Source: Streptomyces fragilis
GTDB taxonomy: Bacteria > Actinomycetota > Actinomycetes > Streptomycetales > Streptomycetaceae
Direction: 5' to 3'
NCBI RefSeq assembly: GCF_003112515.1
Contig: NZ_BEVZ01000008.1
Span: 1-64,000, forward strand
DNA length: 64,000 nucleotides
Shown here piece by piece: positions 42,507 through 50,162 of the stretch (positions within the stretch are counted from its first letter, which is position 1; each line of letters begins with the position of its first letter). A program made the translations under genes and the position numbers. Below the pieces are notes generated by a model, which saw nothing but the letters and a program-made list of their open reading frames with translations, searched no databases and was not told where the DNA came from.

Positions 42507-42827
42507 GTGGCTCAGCGTGTCGTGGTCACCCTCTCCGACGACATCGACGGCTCACCGGCGGCGGAAACGGTCGCTTTCGGCCTCGACGGCCGGACGTACG
42601 AGATCGACCTGAACGAAACGAATGCCGGGAAGCTGCGCGACGCGCTCGCCCCGTACGTGGAGGCGGGCCGCAAGCGCGCGCGTTCCGGGAACGTCTACCG
42701 GCAGACCGAGGTGGCGCCCGACCCGGCGGCCGTGCGGGCCTGGGCCCAGGCGCACAGCCTGGAGGTGCCGGCCCGCGGCCGCATCCCCAAGCGGGTCTAC
42801 GAGGCGTTCGCGGCGGCCCGGGACTGA
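42507..42827 (+). CDS. lsrL: Lsr2-family nucleoid protein (LsrL paralogue)
   Basis: 106 residues. The N-terminal dimerisation domain starts AQRVVVTLSDDIDGSPA. The C-terminal DNA-binding region has RGRIPKRVYEAFAAA, with the AT-hook-like RGR motif that inserts into the minor groove of AT-rich DNA. Streptomyces usually has two Lsr2 proteins; the position beside purS is that of LsrL (from memory). The GTG at 42507 has AAGGA nine bases upstream. Lsr2 proteins silence AT-rich, often horizontally acquired genes; LsrL's role is less clear. Confidence 0.92.
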   Translation: MAQRVVVTLSDDIDGSPAAETVAFGLDGRTYEIDLNETNAGKLRDALAPYVEAGRKRARSGNVYRQTEVAPDPAAVRAWAQAHSLEVPARGRIPKRVYEAFAAARD

Positions 42828-42946
42828 CGGGCCGCGGGGTGCCGCGCGCGCCCCTCCGGGGAATGGACTTGCGCAGCACCCCGGGTGATCAGTTAGAGTT
42901 CAGGCACGCCGAGGGGCGAGGCCGGAAGGCCGAAACCCCGAACCGT

Positions 42947-43018
42947 GCGGGTGTAGTTCAGTAGTAGAACACCCCCCTTCCAGGGGGGAGGCGCAGTGTG
43001 CGATCCCTGTCACCCGCT
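42947..43018 (+). tRNA. tRNA-Gly (TCC)
   Basis: 72 nt; acceptor GCGGGTG pairs with CACCCGC, anticodon loop CTTCCAG gives TCC, discriminator U. T-arm loop is TGCGATC instead of the usual TTCGA type, so slightly atypical. Confidence 0.9.
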
Positions 43019-43106
43019 CTCCATCGGCCCATCCGGTCCGGAGTACCCCTCCGCATCCGGTAGGCTGGTGCTCGCACCGATCGGTGAAAGCCGGTCGGGA
43101 GCAATT

Positions 43107-43179
43107 GCGGACGTAGCTCAGTTGGTAGAGCGCAACCTTGCCAAGGTTGAGGTCGCGAGTTCGAGCCTCGTCGTCCGCT
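43107..43179 (+). tRNA. tRNA-Gly (GCC), copy 1
   Basis: 73 nt; acceptor GCGGACG pairs with CGTCCGC, anticodon loop TTGCCAA gives GCC. CCA is encoded (43180-43182). Identical to the gene at 47251-47323. Confidence 0.96.
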
Positions 43180-43189
43180 CCAGTTCCGA

Positions 43190-43217
43190 AAGGCCCCGGT
43201 CACTCGACCGGGGCCTT
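43190..43217 (+). terminator. Terminator of tRNA-Gly copy 1
   Basis: 12-bp stem AAGGCCCCGGTC, loop ACTC, then its complement, followed by a short T-run (GCGTTTTCC). Confidence 0.85.
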
Positions 43218-43275
43218 CGGCGTTTTCCGTGGTCGGGACCGAGGTCAGGCCGCCCCGGAGCCGGCATCCCGCCCC

Positions 43276-43302
43276 TGACATTTGTCATACGAGCCGATGA
43301 CA
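43276..43302. promoter_or_regulatory. Overlapping TGACA/TGTCA palindromes before the ABC-TCS operon
   Basis: TGACA-TT-TGTCA (43276-43287) shares its right half with TGTCAT-N8-ATGACA (43283-43302), giving three half-sites in 27 bp, 44 bp upstream of the ABC ATPase start. Likely operator for the response regulator encoded at the end of this operon (inference). Confidence 0.5.
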
Positions 43303-43345
43303 GCAGGCACTGTCGGCGGTCCCCGCCCGGCGAAATGCTGTGGCC

Positions 43346-44362
43346 ATGGACATCAGCGAACGCGAGCGGGTGATCGAGGTCACCGACCTGCGCCGCGTCT
43401 ACCAGGGCGGCTACGAGGCGGTTCGGGGCATCTCCTTCTCGGTGGGCCGGGGCGAGATCTTCGCGCTGCTCGGCACCAACGGTGCGGGCAAGACCTCGAC
43501 GGTGGAACTGCTGGAAGGCATGGACCGCCCGGCCGGCGGCCGGGTCCGGGTCCTCGGGCACGACCCGTACACGGAGCGCGCGGCCGTCCGTCCGCGGACC
43601 GGCGTGATGCTCCAGGAGGGCGGCTTCCCCTCCGAGCTGACGGTGGCGGAGACCGCGCGGATGTGGGCCGGCTGCACCAGCGGCACCCGGCCCGAGAGCG
43701 AGGTGCTCCAGCTGGTCGGCCTGCGCGGACGCGCGGACGTGAAGGTCAAGCAGCTCTCCGGCGGCGAGCGCCGCCGCCTGGACCTGGCACTGGCCCTGCT
43801 GGGCGACCCCGAGGTGCTGTTCCTCGACGAGCCGACCACCGGCCTGGACGCCGAGGGCCGCAGGGAAACCTGGGACCTGGTGCGTGCGCTGCGCGACCGG
43901 GGCACCACCGTGCTGCTGACCACGCACTACCTGGAGGAGGCCGAGGACCTCGCCGACCGGCTGGCCATCCTGCACGACGGCCGGATCGCCGTCTCCGGGA
44001 CGCCCGCCGAGGTGACCGCCACCCGGCCCTCCCGGATCTCCTTCGAGCTGCCCGCGGGGCTCCTGCCGGGGGACCTGCCGCCGCTGGCCCCGATGGGCGT
44101 CGTCGACCACCGGACCGAGGGCCCGCTGCTGCGCCTGCACACCCGTGAACTCCAGCGCACCGCCACCGCGCTGCTGTCCTGGGCCGCCGCCGAGGGCGTC
44201 GAGCTGCGCAGGCTCGACGTGCGCTCCGCCTCCCTGGAGGAGGCGTTCCTCGACATCGCCCGCGAGGCCGGCGGACGCCGCGACCCCGCAGCCGCAGCCG
44301 CCGCCGACACGGACGCACGCCTGGGTGAGGACACCGCCCGGGAGACGGAGAGGACCGCATGA
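43346..44362 (+). CDS. ABC transporter ATP-binding protein (drug/lipid export type)
   Basis: 338 residues. Walker A GTNGAGKTST, signature LSGGERRR, Walker B VLFLDEPTTGLD and the switch His in LLTTHYLEEAE are intact. The C-terminal ~100 residues are the variable extension of DrrA-type exporters. Start at ATG 43346; a GTG at 43340 is possible and no ribosome-binding site is seen. It overlaps the permease by four bases. First gene of an ABC-permease-kinase-regulator operon. Confidence 0.93.
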   Translation: MDISERERVIEVTDLRRVYQGGYEAVRGISFSVGRGEIFALLGTNGAGKTSTVELLEGMDRPAGGRVRVLGHDPYTERAAVRPRTGVMLQEGGFPSELTVAETARMWAGCTSGTRPESEVLQLVGLRGRADVKVKQLSGGERRRLDLALALLGDPEVLFLDEPTTGLDAEGRRETWDLVRALRDRGTTVLLTTHYLEEAEDLADRLAILHDGRIAVSGTPAEVTATRPSRISFELPAGLLPGDLPPLAPMGVVDHRTEGPLLRLHTRELQRTATALLSWAAAEGVELRRLDVRSASLEEAFLDIAREAGGRRDPAAAAAADTDARLGEDTARETERTA

Positions 44363-45177
44363 GCATCCCCACCACCACCGCCGCCACCGCCGCCGGACCC
44401 GTCCGCCGGGGCACGACCACCCCCGTCGGCCGCCTGCGGGCCCTGGCCCGGGCCGAGTTCACGCTGCTGCTGCGCAACCGCAGCGCGGTGATCACGGCGC
44501 TGCTGATCCCGCTGGTGCTGCCGTTCAGCGTCCAGCAGGGCATGCGCGAGATCGATCTGGCGGCCCACGGGCTCAGCCTGGGCGTGATGATGCTGTCCGC
44601 CGGCATCGGCTTCTCGATGCTCTTCGCCGTCTACGCCACCCTGGTCTCCACCTACGTCTCCCGCCGCGAGGAACTGGTGCTCAAGCGGCTGCGCACCGGT
44701 GAGGCGTCCGACGCCGAGATCCTCGGCGGGACCGCCGCCCCGGTGCTGGCCGTCAGCCTGGCCCAGTCGCTGCTGCTGGGCGTCGCCTGCGCGGTGCTGC
44801 TGGACATCGGCGCCCCGCGTGCTCCGCACCTGCTGGTGCTGGGCGTGGTCCTGGGCGCCCTGCTGTGCGCGGCGCTGGGCGCGGCCACGGCCGGCCTCAC
44901 CAGGACGGTGGAGAGCAGCCAGGTCACCTCGCTGCCGTTCCTCTTCGTGACGGCGGTCACGTCCGGGATGGCCTTCCCGACCGAGGTCATGCCCGACCGG
45001 ATCGCCGCGGTGCTCGATCTGCTGCCGCTGTCACCGGCGATCCGTCTGGTCCGCGACGGCTGGCTCGGCACCATGACGGCCGGTGAGGCGCTGACCGCCG
45101 TGGCCACCGCCCTGGCGTGGATCGCGCTCGGGATGTTCGCCGTGCGACGCTGGTTCCGCTGGGAACCGCGGCGCTGA
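44359..45177 (+). CDS. ABC transporter permease (ABC-2 type)
   Basis: 272 residues with about six hydrophobic segments, in the ABC-2 pattern: an N-terminal helix after the basic stretch GRLRALARAEFTLLLRNRS, and the conserved loop PFLFVTAVTSGMAFPTEVMP before the last helices. Starts ATGA, overlapping the ATPase stop, so translation is coupled. With the ATPase it forms an exporter; DesKR-linked systems of this type often respond to membrane state or antibiotics. Confidence 0.92.
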   Translation: MSIPTTTAATAAGPVRRGTTTPVGRLRALARAEFTLLLRNRSAVITALLIPLVLPFSVQQGMREIDLAAHGLSLGVMMLSAGIGFSMLFAVYATLVSTYVSRREELVLKRLRTGEASDAEILGGTAAPVLAVSLAQSLLLGVACAVLLDIGAPRAPHLLVLGVVLGALLCAALGAATAGLTRTVESSQVTSLPFLFVTAVTSGMAFPTEVMPDRIAAVLDLLPLSPAIRLVRDGWLGTMTAGEALTAVATALAWIALGMFAVRRWFRWEPRR

Positions 45178-45221
45178 GAAGCTCGGGCCTGACGGCGCCG
45201 ACGGAGAAGAGGGAACGACGC

Positions 45222-46616
45222 GTGCGGCAGTGGTGGGGGAAGAAGAGCACTCCGGCGAAGGTGGAGACGTACACGCGGTGGTCATTCCACGGCTTCGCGC
45301 TGGCCGAGGCCGCGGCCGCTGCCTCGCTGGCCGCGCCCCTCGGGTTCCCCGACGCGGTGCCCGTGCTCCTGGTCGTCCTCGCCCACGCCGCCCTGTGCGC
45401 GGTGACCGCCTCCCGGGCCCTGGACTGGACCCGCGGCACCCGTGAGCAGCCGCGGCGCCTGCTGACCGCCCTCGGGGTCATGACCGGCGCGGTGGCCGTG
45501 ACGTCCCTGCTGCTGGCGGCACGGGTGGAGGAGGACGCCTACCAGGAGGCGGCGGGCGCGGTCTTCGCGCTGGTGCTGGCCTTCGGTGGCGGGATCCTGG
45601 TCCTCGGCGTCCGCGACCGGGCCCGGATCCCCGCGGCCGTGGCCGGGTTCGGCGTGGGGACCGGGGCGGTGACGCTGGCGGACGGCGCGCCCGTCGCCGT
45701 CGCCGTGGTCGTCTCCCTCGTCGTGCTGCTCGTCACCGGCTTCATGGCCTTCACCTCCGTCTTCACCGTCTGGCTGCTCAACGCCGTCTACGAGCTCGAC
45801 GAGGCCCGGGAGAACCGGGCCCGGCTGGCCGTGGCCGAGGAGCGGCTCCGGTTCGGACGGGACCTGCACGACGTGCTGGGACGCAACCTCGCGGTCATCG
45901 CGCTGAAGGCCGAACTGGCCGTGGAACTGGCGCGCCGCGGACGGCCCGAGGCGGTGGACCAGATGACCGAGGTGGAACGGATCGCGCAGGAGTCGCAGCG
46001 CGAGGTGCGGGCGGTGGTGCGCGGCTACCGCAGGGCCGACCTCGGGACCGAGATCGCCGGCGCGCAGGGCGTGCTGGAGGCGGCCGGGATCCACTGCGAA
46101 GTGTCCGTGGCCGGCGGGGAACTGCCGGCCGAGGTGCAGTCCGCGCTGGCCTGGGTGGTGCGGGAGGCGACGACCAACGTGCTGCGGCACGGGAACGCCC
46201 AGTGGTGCGCGGTGACCGCCGCGACGGAGGAGGGACGGGTGACGCTGGTGGTGGAGAACGACGGCGCCGACGGCGCCGAGGACGCCGCGGGCACGGGCGG
46301 CTCGGGGCTCGCCGGGCTCCGCGAGCGGCTGGCGGCGGTGGGCGGCACGCTCACCGCGGGCCGGGTCGACGGCGGCGACCGGGCGGGCGGCACTGTGGGT
46401 GACGGCGCGGGCAGCGCGAGCGGTGGCGCGGGTGGTGCGGGCAGCGCGAGCGGCGGCGGTGCGAGCGGCGCCGCGGGCGGTGCGGGCGGTGGCGGTACGA
46501 GCGGCGCTGCGGGTGGTGCGGGCGGCGGTGGCACCTTCCGGCTGGTCGCCGAGGTGCCGGTCGGGGGACTCGGCCGCGGGGCCGACGCCCGCGACCTGCT
46601 GGAGGCCGCCCCGTGA
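45222..46616 (+). CDS. DesK-like sensor histidine kinase
   Basis: 464 residues. Five or six transmembrane helices (about 20-190) act as the sensor, followed by the HisKA_3 phosphoacceptor GRDLHDVLGRNLAVIALK, the N box WVVREATTNVLRHG and a G box GSGLAGLRERLAAVGG. A Gly/Ala/Ser insertion (about 385-438) separates the G box from the last strand GTFRLVAEVPVGG. The GTG at 45222 has GGGA seven bases upstream. It overlaps the response regulator by four bases. Likely senses membrane stress and controls the adjacent exporter (inference). Confidence 0.93.
   Translation: MRQWWGKKSTPAKVETYTRWSFHGFALAEAAAAASLAAPLGFPDAVPVLLVVLAHAALCAVTASRALDWTRGTREQPRRLLTALGVMTGAVAVTSLLLAARVEEDAYQEAAGAVFALVLAFGGGILVLGVRDRARIPAAVAGFGVGTGAVTLADGAPVAVAVVVSLVVLLVTGFMAFTSVFTVWLLNAVYELDEARENRARLAVAEERLRFGRDLHDVLGRNLAVIALKAELAVELARRGRPEAVDQMTEVERIAQESQREVRAVVRGYRRADLGTEIAGAQGVLEAAGIHCEVSVAGGELPAEVQSALAWVVREATTNVLRHGNAQWCAVTAATEEGRVTLVVENDGADGAEDAAGTGGSGLAGLRERLAAVGGTLTAGRVDGGDRAGGTVGDGAGSASGGAGGAGSASGGGASGAAGGAGGGGTSGAAGGAGGGGTFRLVAEVPVGGLGRGADARDLLEAAP
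46381..46545 (+). repeat. Gly/Ala/Ser minisatellite in the kinase gene
   Basis: Imperfect short repeats of the type GGTGCGGGCGGTGGC code a low-complexity insert in the ATPase domain; unit boundaries are not sharp. Confidence 0.65.
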
Positions 46617-47227
46617 GCGCGCCCGTACGCCTGCTGCTCGCCGACGACGAGCACCTGATCCGCGGCGCCCTGGCCGCGCTCCTCGCCCTGGAGGAGGACC
46701 TGGTGGTGGTCGCCGAGGCCGCCACCGGCCCGGAGGCGCTGGCCATGGCCCGGGCGCACCGGCCCGACGTGGCCGTTCTCGACCTGCAGATGCCGGGGGC
46801 GGACGGTGTGAAGGTGGCCACAGCACTGCGCTCCGAACTGCCGGAGTGCCGGGTGCTGGTGGTGACCAGCCACGGGCAGCCGGGCCACCTGAAGCGGGCG
46901 CTGGCGGCGGGGGTGCGCGGGTTCGTGCCGAAGACGGTGAGCGCGCGCCGCCTGGCCGAGATCATCCGCACCGTGCACGCGGGGAACCGTTACGTCGACC
47001 CGGAGTTGGCGGCCGACGCGATCTCCGCCGGGGACTCGCCGCTGACCGCGCGGGAGGCCGAGGTGCTGGACCTGGCCTCGGACGGGGCGCCCGTCACCGA
47101 GATCGCGGAGCGGGCCGGGCTCTCCCCCGGGACGGTCCGCAACTACCTGTCCTCGGCCGTCTCCAAGCTGGGGGCGGAGAACCGTCACACAGCGGCGCGT
47201 ACCGCTCGTGAGCGAGGTTGGGTATAG
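46613..47227 (+). CDS. LuxR/NarL-family response regulator
   Basis: 204 residues. Receiver domain with DDE acidic pocket (LLLADDEHLI), phospho-Asp in VAVLDLQMPG (near residue 57), and conserved Thr/Ser and Lys in VLVVTSH and GFVPKTV. The C-terminal LuxR helix-turn-helix has LTAREAEVLDLASDGAPVTE. The GTG at 46613 overlaps the kinase stop. Its likely operator is the TGACA repeat cluster upstream of the operon. The TAG stop lies within the -10-like TATAGT of the next tRNA. Confidence 0.94.
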   Translation: MSAPVRLLLADDEHLIRGALAALLALEEDLVVVAEAATGPEALAMARAHRPDVAVLDLQMPGADGVKVATALRSELPECRVLVVTSHGQPGHLKRALAAGVRGFVPKTVSARRLAEIIRTVHAGNRYVDPELAADAISAGDSPLTAREAEVLDLASDGAPVTEIAERAGLSPGTVRNYLSSAVSKLGAENRHTAARTARERGWV

Positions 47228-47228
47228 T
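47223..47228 (+). promoter_or_regulatory. -10 element of tRNA-Gly copy 2, overlapping the regulator stop codon
   Basis: TATAGT at 47223-47228 contains the TAG stop of the response-regulator gene and lies 22 bp before the tRNA. No canonical -35 is seen. Confidence 0.5.
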
Positions 47229-47250
47229 TGCTCTCGCGCCACGGCGCAAG

Positions 47251-47323
47251 GCGGACGTAGCTCAGTTGGTAGAGCGCAACCTTGCCAAGGTTGAGGTCGC
47301 GAGTTCGAGCCTCGTCGTCCGCT
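47251..47323 (+). tRNA. tRNA-Gly (GCC), copy 2
   Basis: 73 nt, identical to 43107-43179, with CCA encoded at 47324-47326. Confidence 0.96.
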
Positions 47324-47329
47324 CCAGTC

Positions 47330-47363
47330 CCGAAGGCCCCGGTCACTCGACCGGGGCCTTCGG
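47330..47363 (+). terminator. Terminator of tRNA-Gly copy 2
   Basis: Perfect 15-bp stem CCGAAGGCCCCGGTC, loop ACTC, then its complement; nearly the same as the terminator after copy 1. Confidence 0.88.
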
Positions 47364-47383
47364 CGTTCCGGGGCTCCGGGGTC

Positions 47384-48283
47384 TCAGCTCCAGGTGAGGC
47401 CGGTCAGGCGCTCGTAGGCCTCGACGTACTTGGCCCGGGTCGCGTCGACGATCTCCTGCGGGAGGGCCGGCGGCGGCTGCTCGCCGTGACGGTCCCAGCC
47501 GGAGGCGTCCGAGGTCAGCCAGTCGCGGACGAACTGCTTGTCGTAGGACGGCTGGGCGTGGCCCGGCTCCCAGACGTCGGCCGGCCAGAAGCGGGAGGAG
47601 TCCGGGGTGAGCACCTCGTCGGCGATGATCAGCCGGTCGCCCTCGAACCCGAACTCGAACTTGGTGTCGGCCAGGACGATCCCGCGGTCGCGGGCGACGT
47701 CACGGGCGCGGCCGTAGACGGCGAGCGTGGTCTGGCGCAGCAGCGCGGCGACCTCGGCGCCGACCTTGCGGGCGACCTCCTCGTAGGAGACGTTCTCGTC
47801 GTGCTCGCCGACCTCGGCCTTGGTGGCCGGGGTGAAGATGGGGGCGGGCAGCGCGGAGCCGTCCACCAGCCCCTCGGGCAGGGCGAGACCGCAGACCGTG
47901 CGGGACTCGCGGTACTCGGCCAGGCCGGAGCCGGTCAGGTAGCCGCGTGCCACGCACTCCACCGGCACCATCTCGAGGTTCTTGCAGATCATGGTGCGGC
48001 CCGCCCAGTCGGCGGGCGCGCCGGCCGGCACCTCGGTGCTCAGCACGTGGTTGGGCACCAGGTCGGCGAGCTGGTCGAACCACCACAGGGAGAGCTGGGT
48101 CAGCACGCGCCCCTTGTCCGGGATCTCGGTGGGCAGCACCCAGTCGTAGGCGGAGATGCGGTCGCTGGCGACCATCACGAGGTCGCCCGCCTCGTTGCGG
48201 TACAGATCGCGCACCTTGCCGGTGTGCAGATGCACCAGGCCCGGCACCTGCACCGGCTCGGGCTTTTCGACGAATCCGGACAC
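47384..48283 (-). CDS. purC: Phosphoribosylaminoimidazole-succinocarboxamide synthase
   Basis: 299 residues; joins CAIR and aspartate to give SAICAR. Motifs HTGKVRDLYRN, VASDRISAYDWVLP, VECVARGYLTGSG and the ATP-site phrase IVLADTKFEFGFEG are present. This is the longer eukaryote/actinobacterial-type SAICAR synthetase. The GTG at 48283 has GGAGG four bases upstream; the ORF runs far upstream but not credibly. On the minus strand with purD, separated by two unrelated genes. Confidence 0.97.
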   Translation of the reverse strand: MSGFVEKPEPVQVPGLVHLHTGKVRDLYRNEAGDLVMVASDRISAYDWVLPTEIPDKGRVLTQLSLWWFDQLADLVPNHVLSTEVPAGAPADWAGRTMICKNLEMVPVECVARGYLTGSGLAEYRESRTVCGLALPEGLVDGSALPAPIFTPATKAEVGEHDENVSYEEVARKVGAEVAALLRQTTLAVYGRARDVARDRGIVLADTKFEFGFEGDRLIIADEVLTPDSSRFWPADVWEPGHAQPSYDKQFVRDWLTSDASGWDRHGEQPPPALPQEIVDATRAKYVEAYERLTGLTWS

Positions 48284-48425
48284 GGTTCCTCCCCGTGGTT
48301 TGGTCCAATGCCCCCGATTCTCCCGTACCGGGAGATCCGAGGCAGGCCGGGGGGCCTGGGGCGGGGCAGGGCGCGGGACGGGGTGCGTGGTGCGGCGTCC
48401 GTCCCCGGCCCGTGAGGGGAACCGT

Positions 48426-49880
48426 TCAGTCCCGTTTGCAGACGCGGTCCAGCAGGTTGGCGGTGACCTTCTGGATCCGCGGGTCGACGTGGCCGGGCCG
48501 GTCGAGGGCCGGGGACCAGGCGAACGTCCCGGAGGCGAAGACCAGCGCGCCGGAGGGCGCGCGGTACAGCGAGGTCTCCTGGTGGCGCCTGACGCCGCCG
48601 GCATCCGGGTACGGCGAGTGGGCGAGGAGCACCCGCTCGTCGTGGGCGGGCAGCGGGGCGCGGGGGAAGTAGCGGTCGGCCTCGCCGGCGACCAGCCCGG
48701 GGATCTCCTCGCCGTCGGTGACCCCGGCGCCGTCCCACAGCCAGTGGCCGGCGTTGCGGACGATCAGCGGGGCGGGCTCGGGCACCGGTCCGCCGTACTG
48801 GATGCCGAGGAGTTCCTGCTCGGGGCGGTCGATCTCCCGCCAGAGCACCGGACGGCCCGGTCCCCGGCGCTTGCGGCAGGTGAGCAGCCGGTCCGGCTCC
48901 CCGGGGGCGGAGGGGCCCAGCTCCACCTGCCAGTACAGGGTGTTGGCCGACAGGAAGACCAGGGAGGTGCCCTGGTCGCGGGCGAGCTCCACGGTCCGGC
49001 GCATCGGCCGGGACCAGTACTCGTCGTGCCCGGGGAACACCAGTCCGCGGTAGCGGCCCGGGTCGACGCGGCCGGCGTGCAGGTCGCGGGCGTCGGCGTA
49101 GGCGAGGTCGTAGCCGTAGCGCTCGGCCCAGCGGATCACGTCGTAGGCGTGGCCGACGTGCAGGGGGAGTCCGGCGCCCGCGTAGGGGCGGTCGAAGGAC
49201 ACCGTGGTGGCCGCGCCGGACTCGCCGAGCAGCCGGCCCTCGTCGTCCCAGGCGTGGTAGAGGCTGGCGCCGGTGACGCCGTCCTCCGGGTACAGGTTGT
49301 AGGCCTGCCAGGTGATGTCGGGCAGCAGGAGCAGCAGGTCGGCGGGGCGGTTGTCGCGGACCGTGAAGGGGACGTGGGACCGGTGGCCGTCGGCGGTGGT
49401 CAGCACGGCGACGTACGCGCCGGGCTGCCAGTCGGCGGGGACGGTGAGCCGCCAGGACAGCCACCAGTGGTGGCAGGAGACGGTCCGGTCGGCGACCAGC
49501 GGCGGGGGCTGCACCAGGCCGGCCAGCCGGGGACTGCTCGTCACCTTGGTCGCGCCGTCGCCGCCGTAGTGGCCGATCCGGTAGACGTCGATGCCGAACT
49601 CCTGGGGCGGCTCGACGGTGACGCGGAAGTCGATCGGCTCCCCCGGCGCGACGGCGCCGGGCGAGGCGAAGCCCTTGATCTGGCGGCGCACGTCGTCGGC
49701 GGGGCGGGGTCCCGCGGGGCGCGGGCCCGGCTCGTCGACGTACCAGGGGACCACCTGGCCGGTGTCGTCGAAGTACGTCTCGCCGCCGCGCAGCCACGGT
49801 AAGGGGCCCAGGCCGAACGGGTCCGTCACGCCGTGCGCCAGTGCCCCCGACTCCCAGCGGCGGATCCGCTCCGGGCCCAT
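48426..49880 (-). CDS. N,N-dimethylformamidase large-subunit-like protein
   Basis: 484 residues. The conserved region SCHHWWLSWRLTVPADWQPGAYV and the C-terminal phrases VFPGHDEYWSRPMR and TLYWQVE match the beta-subunit-like domain of N,N-dimethylformamidases, a fold with an iron site of Tyr and Glu residues. No signal peptide. The true substrate is unlikely to be dimethylformamide itself; no small subunit is nearby. The ATG at 49880 has GGGGAG six bases upstream. Lies between purC and the pseudo-M48 gene, all minus strand. Confidence 0.85.
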   Translation of the reverse strand: MGPERIRRWESGALAHGVTDPFGLGPLPWLRGGETYFDDTGQVVPWYVDEPGPRPAGPRPADDVRRQIKGFASPGAVAPGEPIDFRVTVEPPQEFGIDVYRIGHYGGDGATKVTSSPRLAGLVQPPPLVADRTVSCHHWWLSWRLTVPADWQPGAYVAVLTTADGHRSHVPFTVRDNRPADLLLLLPDITWQAYNLYPEDGVTGASLYHAWDDEGRLLGESGAATTVSFDRPYAGAGLPLHVGHAYDVIRWAERYGYDLAYADARDLHAGRVDPGRYRGLVFPGHDEYWSRPMRRTVELARDQGTSLVFLSANTLYWQVELGPSAPGEPDRLLTCRKRRGPGRPVLWREIDRPEQELLGIQYGGPVPEPAPLIVRNAGHWLWDGAGVTDGEEIPGLVAGEADRYFPRAPLPAHDERVLLAHSPYPDAGGVRRHQETSLYRAPSGALVFASGTFAWSPALDRPGHVDPRIQKVTANLLDRVCKRD

Positions 49881-49953
49881 GTACCGCTCCCCCTCCCTGG
49901 TGTTCGTCGTGCGTCCCGGCCCCCTGCCGGTCGGTGCCGTCCCCGCTTCCCGC

Positions 49954-50160
49954 GGCGGGCGGCGCCCTTCCCTTCCGTGCCGGGCCCGTGCCCGCCACCC
50001 TCCCTCGGCGGGCGGTGCCCTTCCCTTCAGTGCCGGGCCCGTGCCCATGCCCGCCCTCGGCGGGCGGCGCCTTCCCTTCCGTGCCGGTCGGTGCCGCCTT
50101 TCTCCCTCGGCGGGCGGCGCCTTGCTCTTCCGTGCCGGGCGGGCCGGGCGCCCCCGGCGC
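49954..50160. repeat. About 52-bp tandem repeat, four copies
   Basis: Units beginning GGCGGGCGG at 49954, 50007, 50059 and 50109, each followed by a TTCCCTTCCGTGCCGG-like block. Non-coding spacer between two minus-strand genes; spurious ORFs cross it. Confidence 0.75.
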
Positions 50161-50162
50161 GG

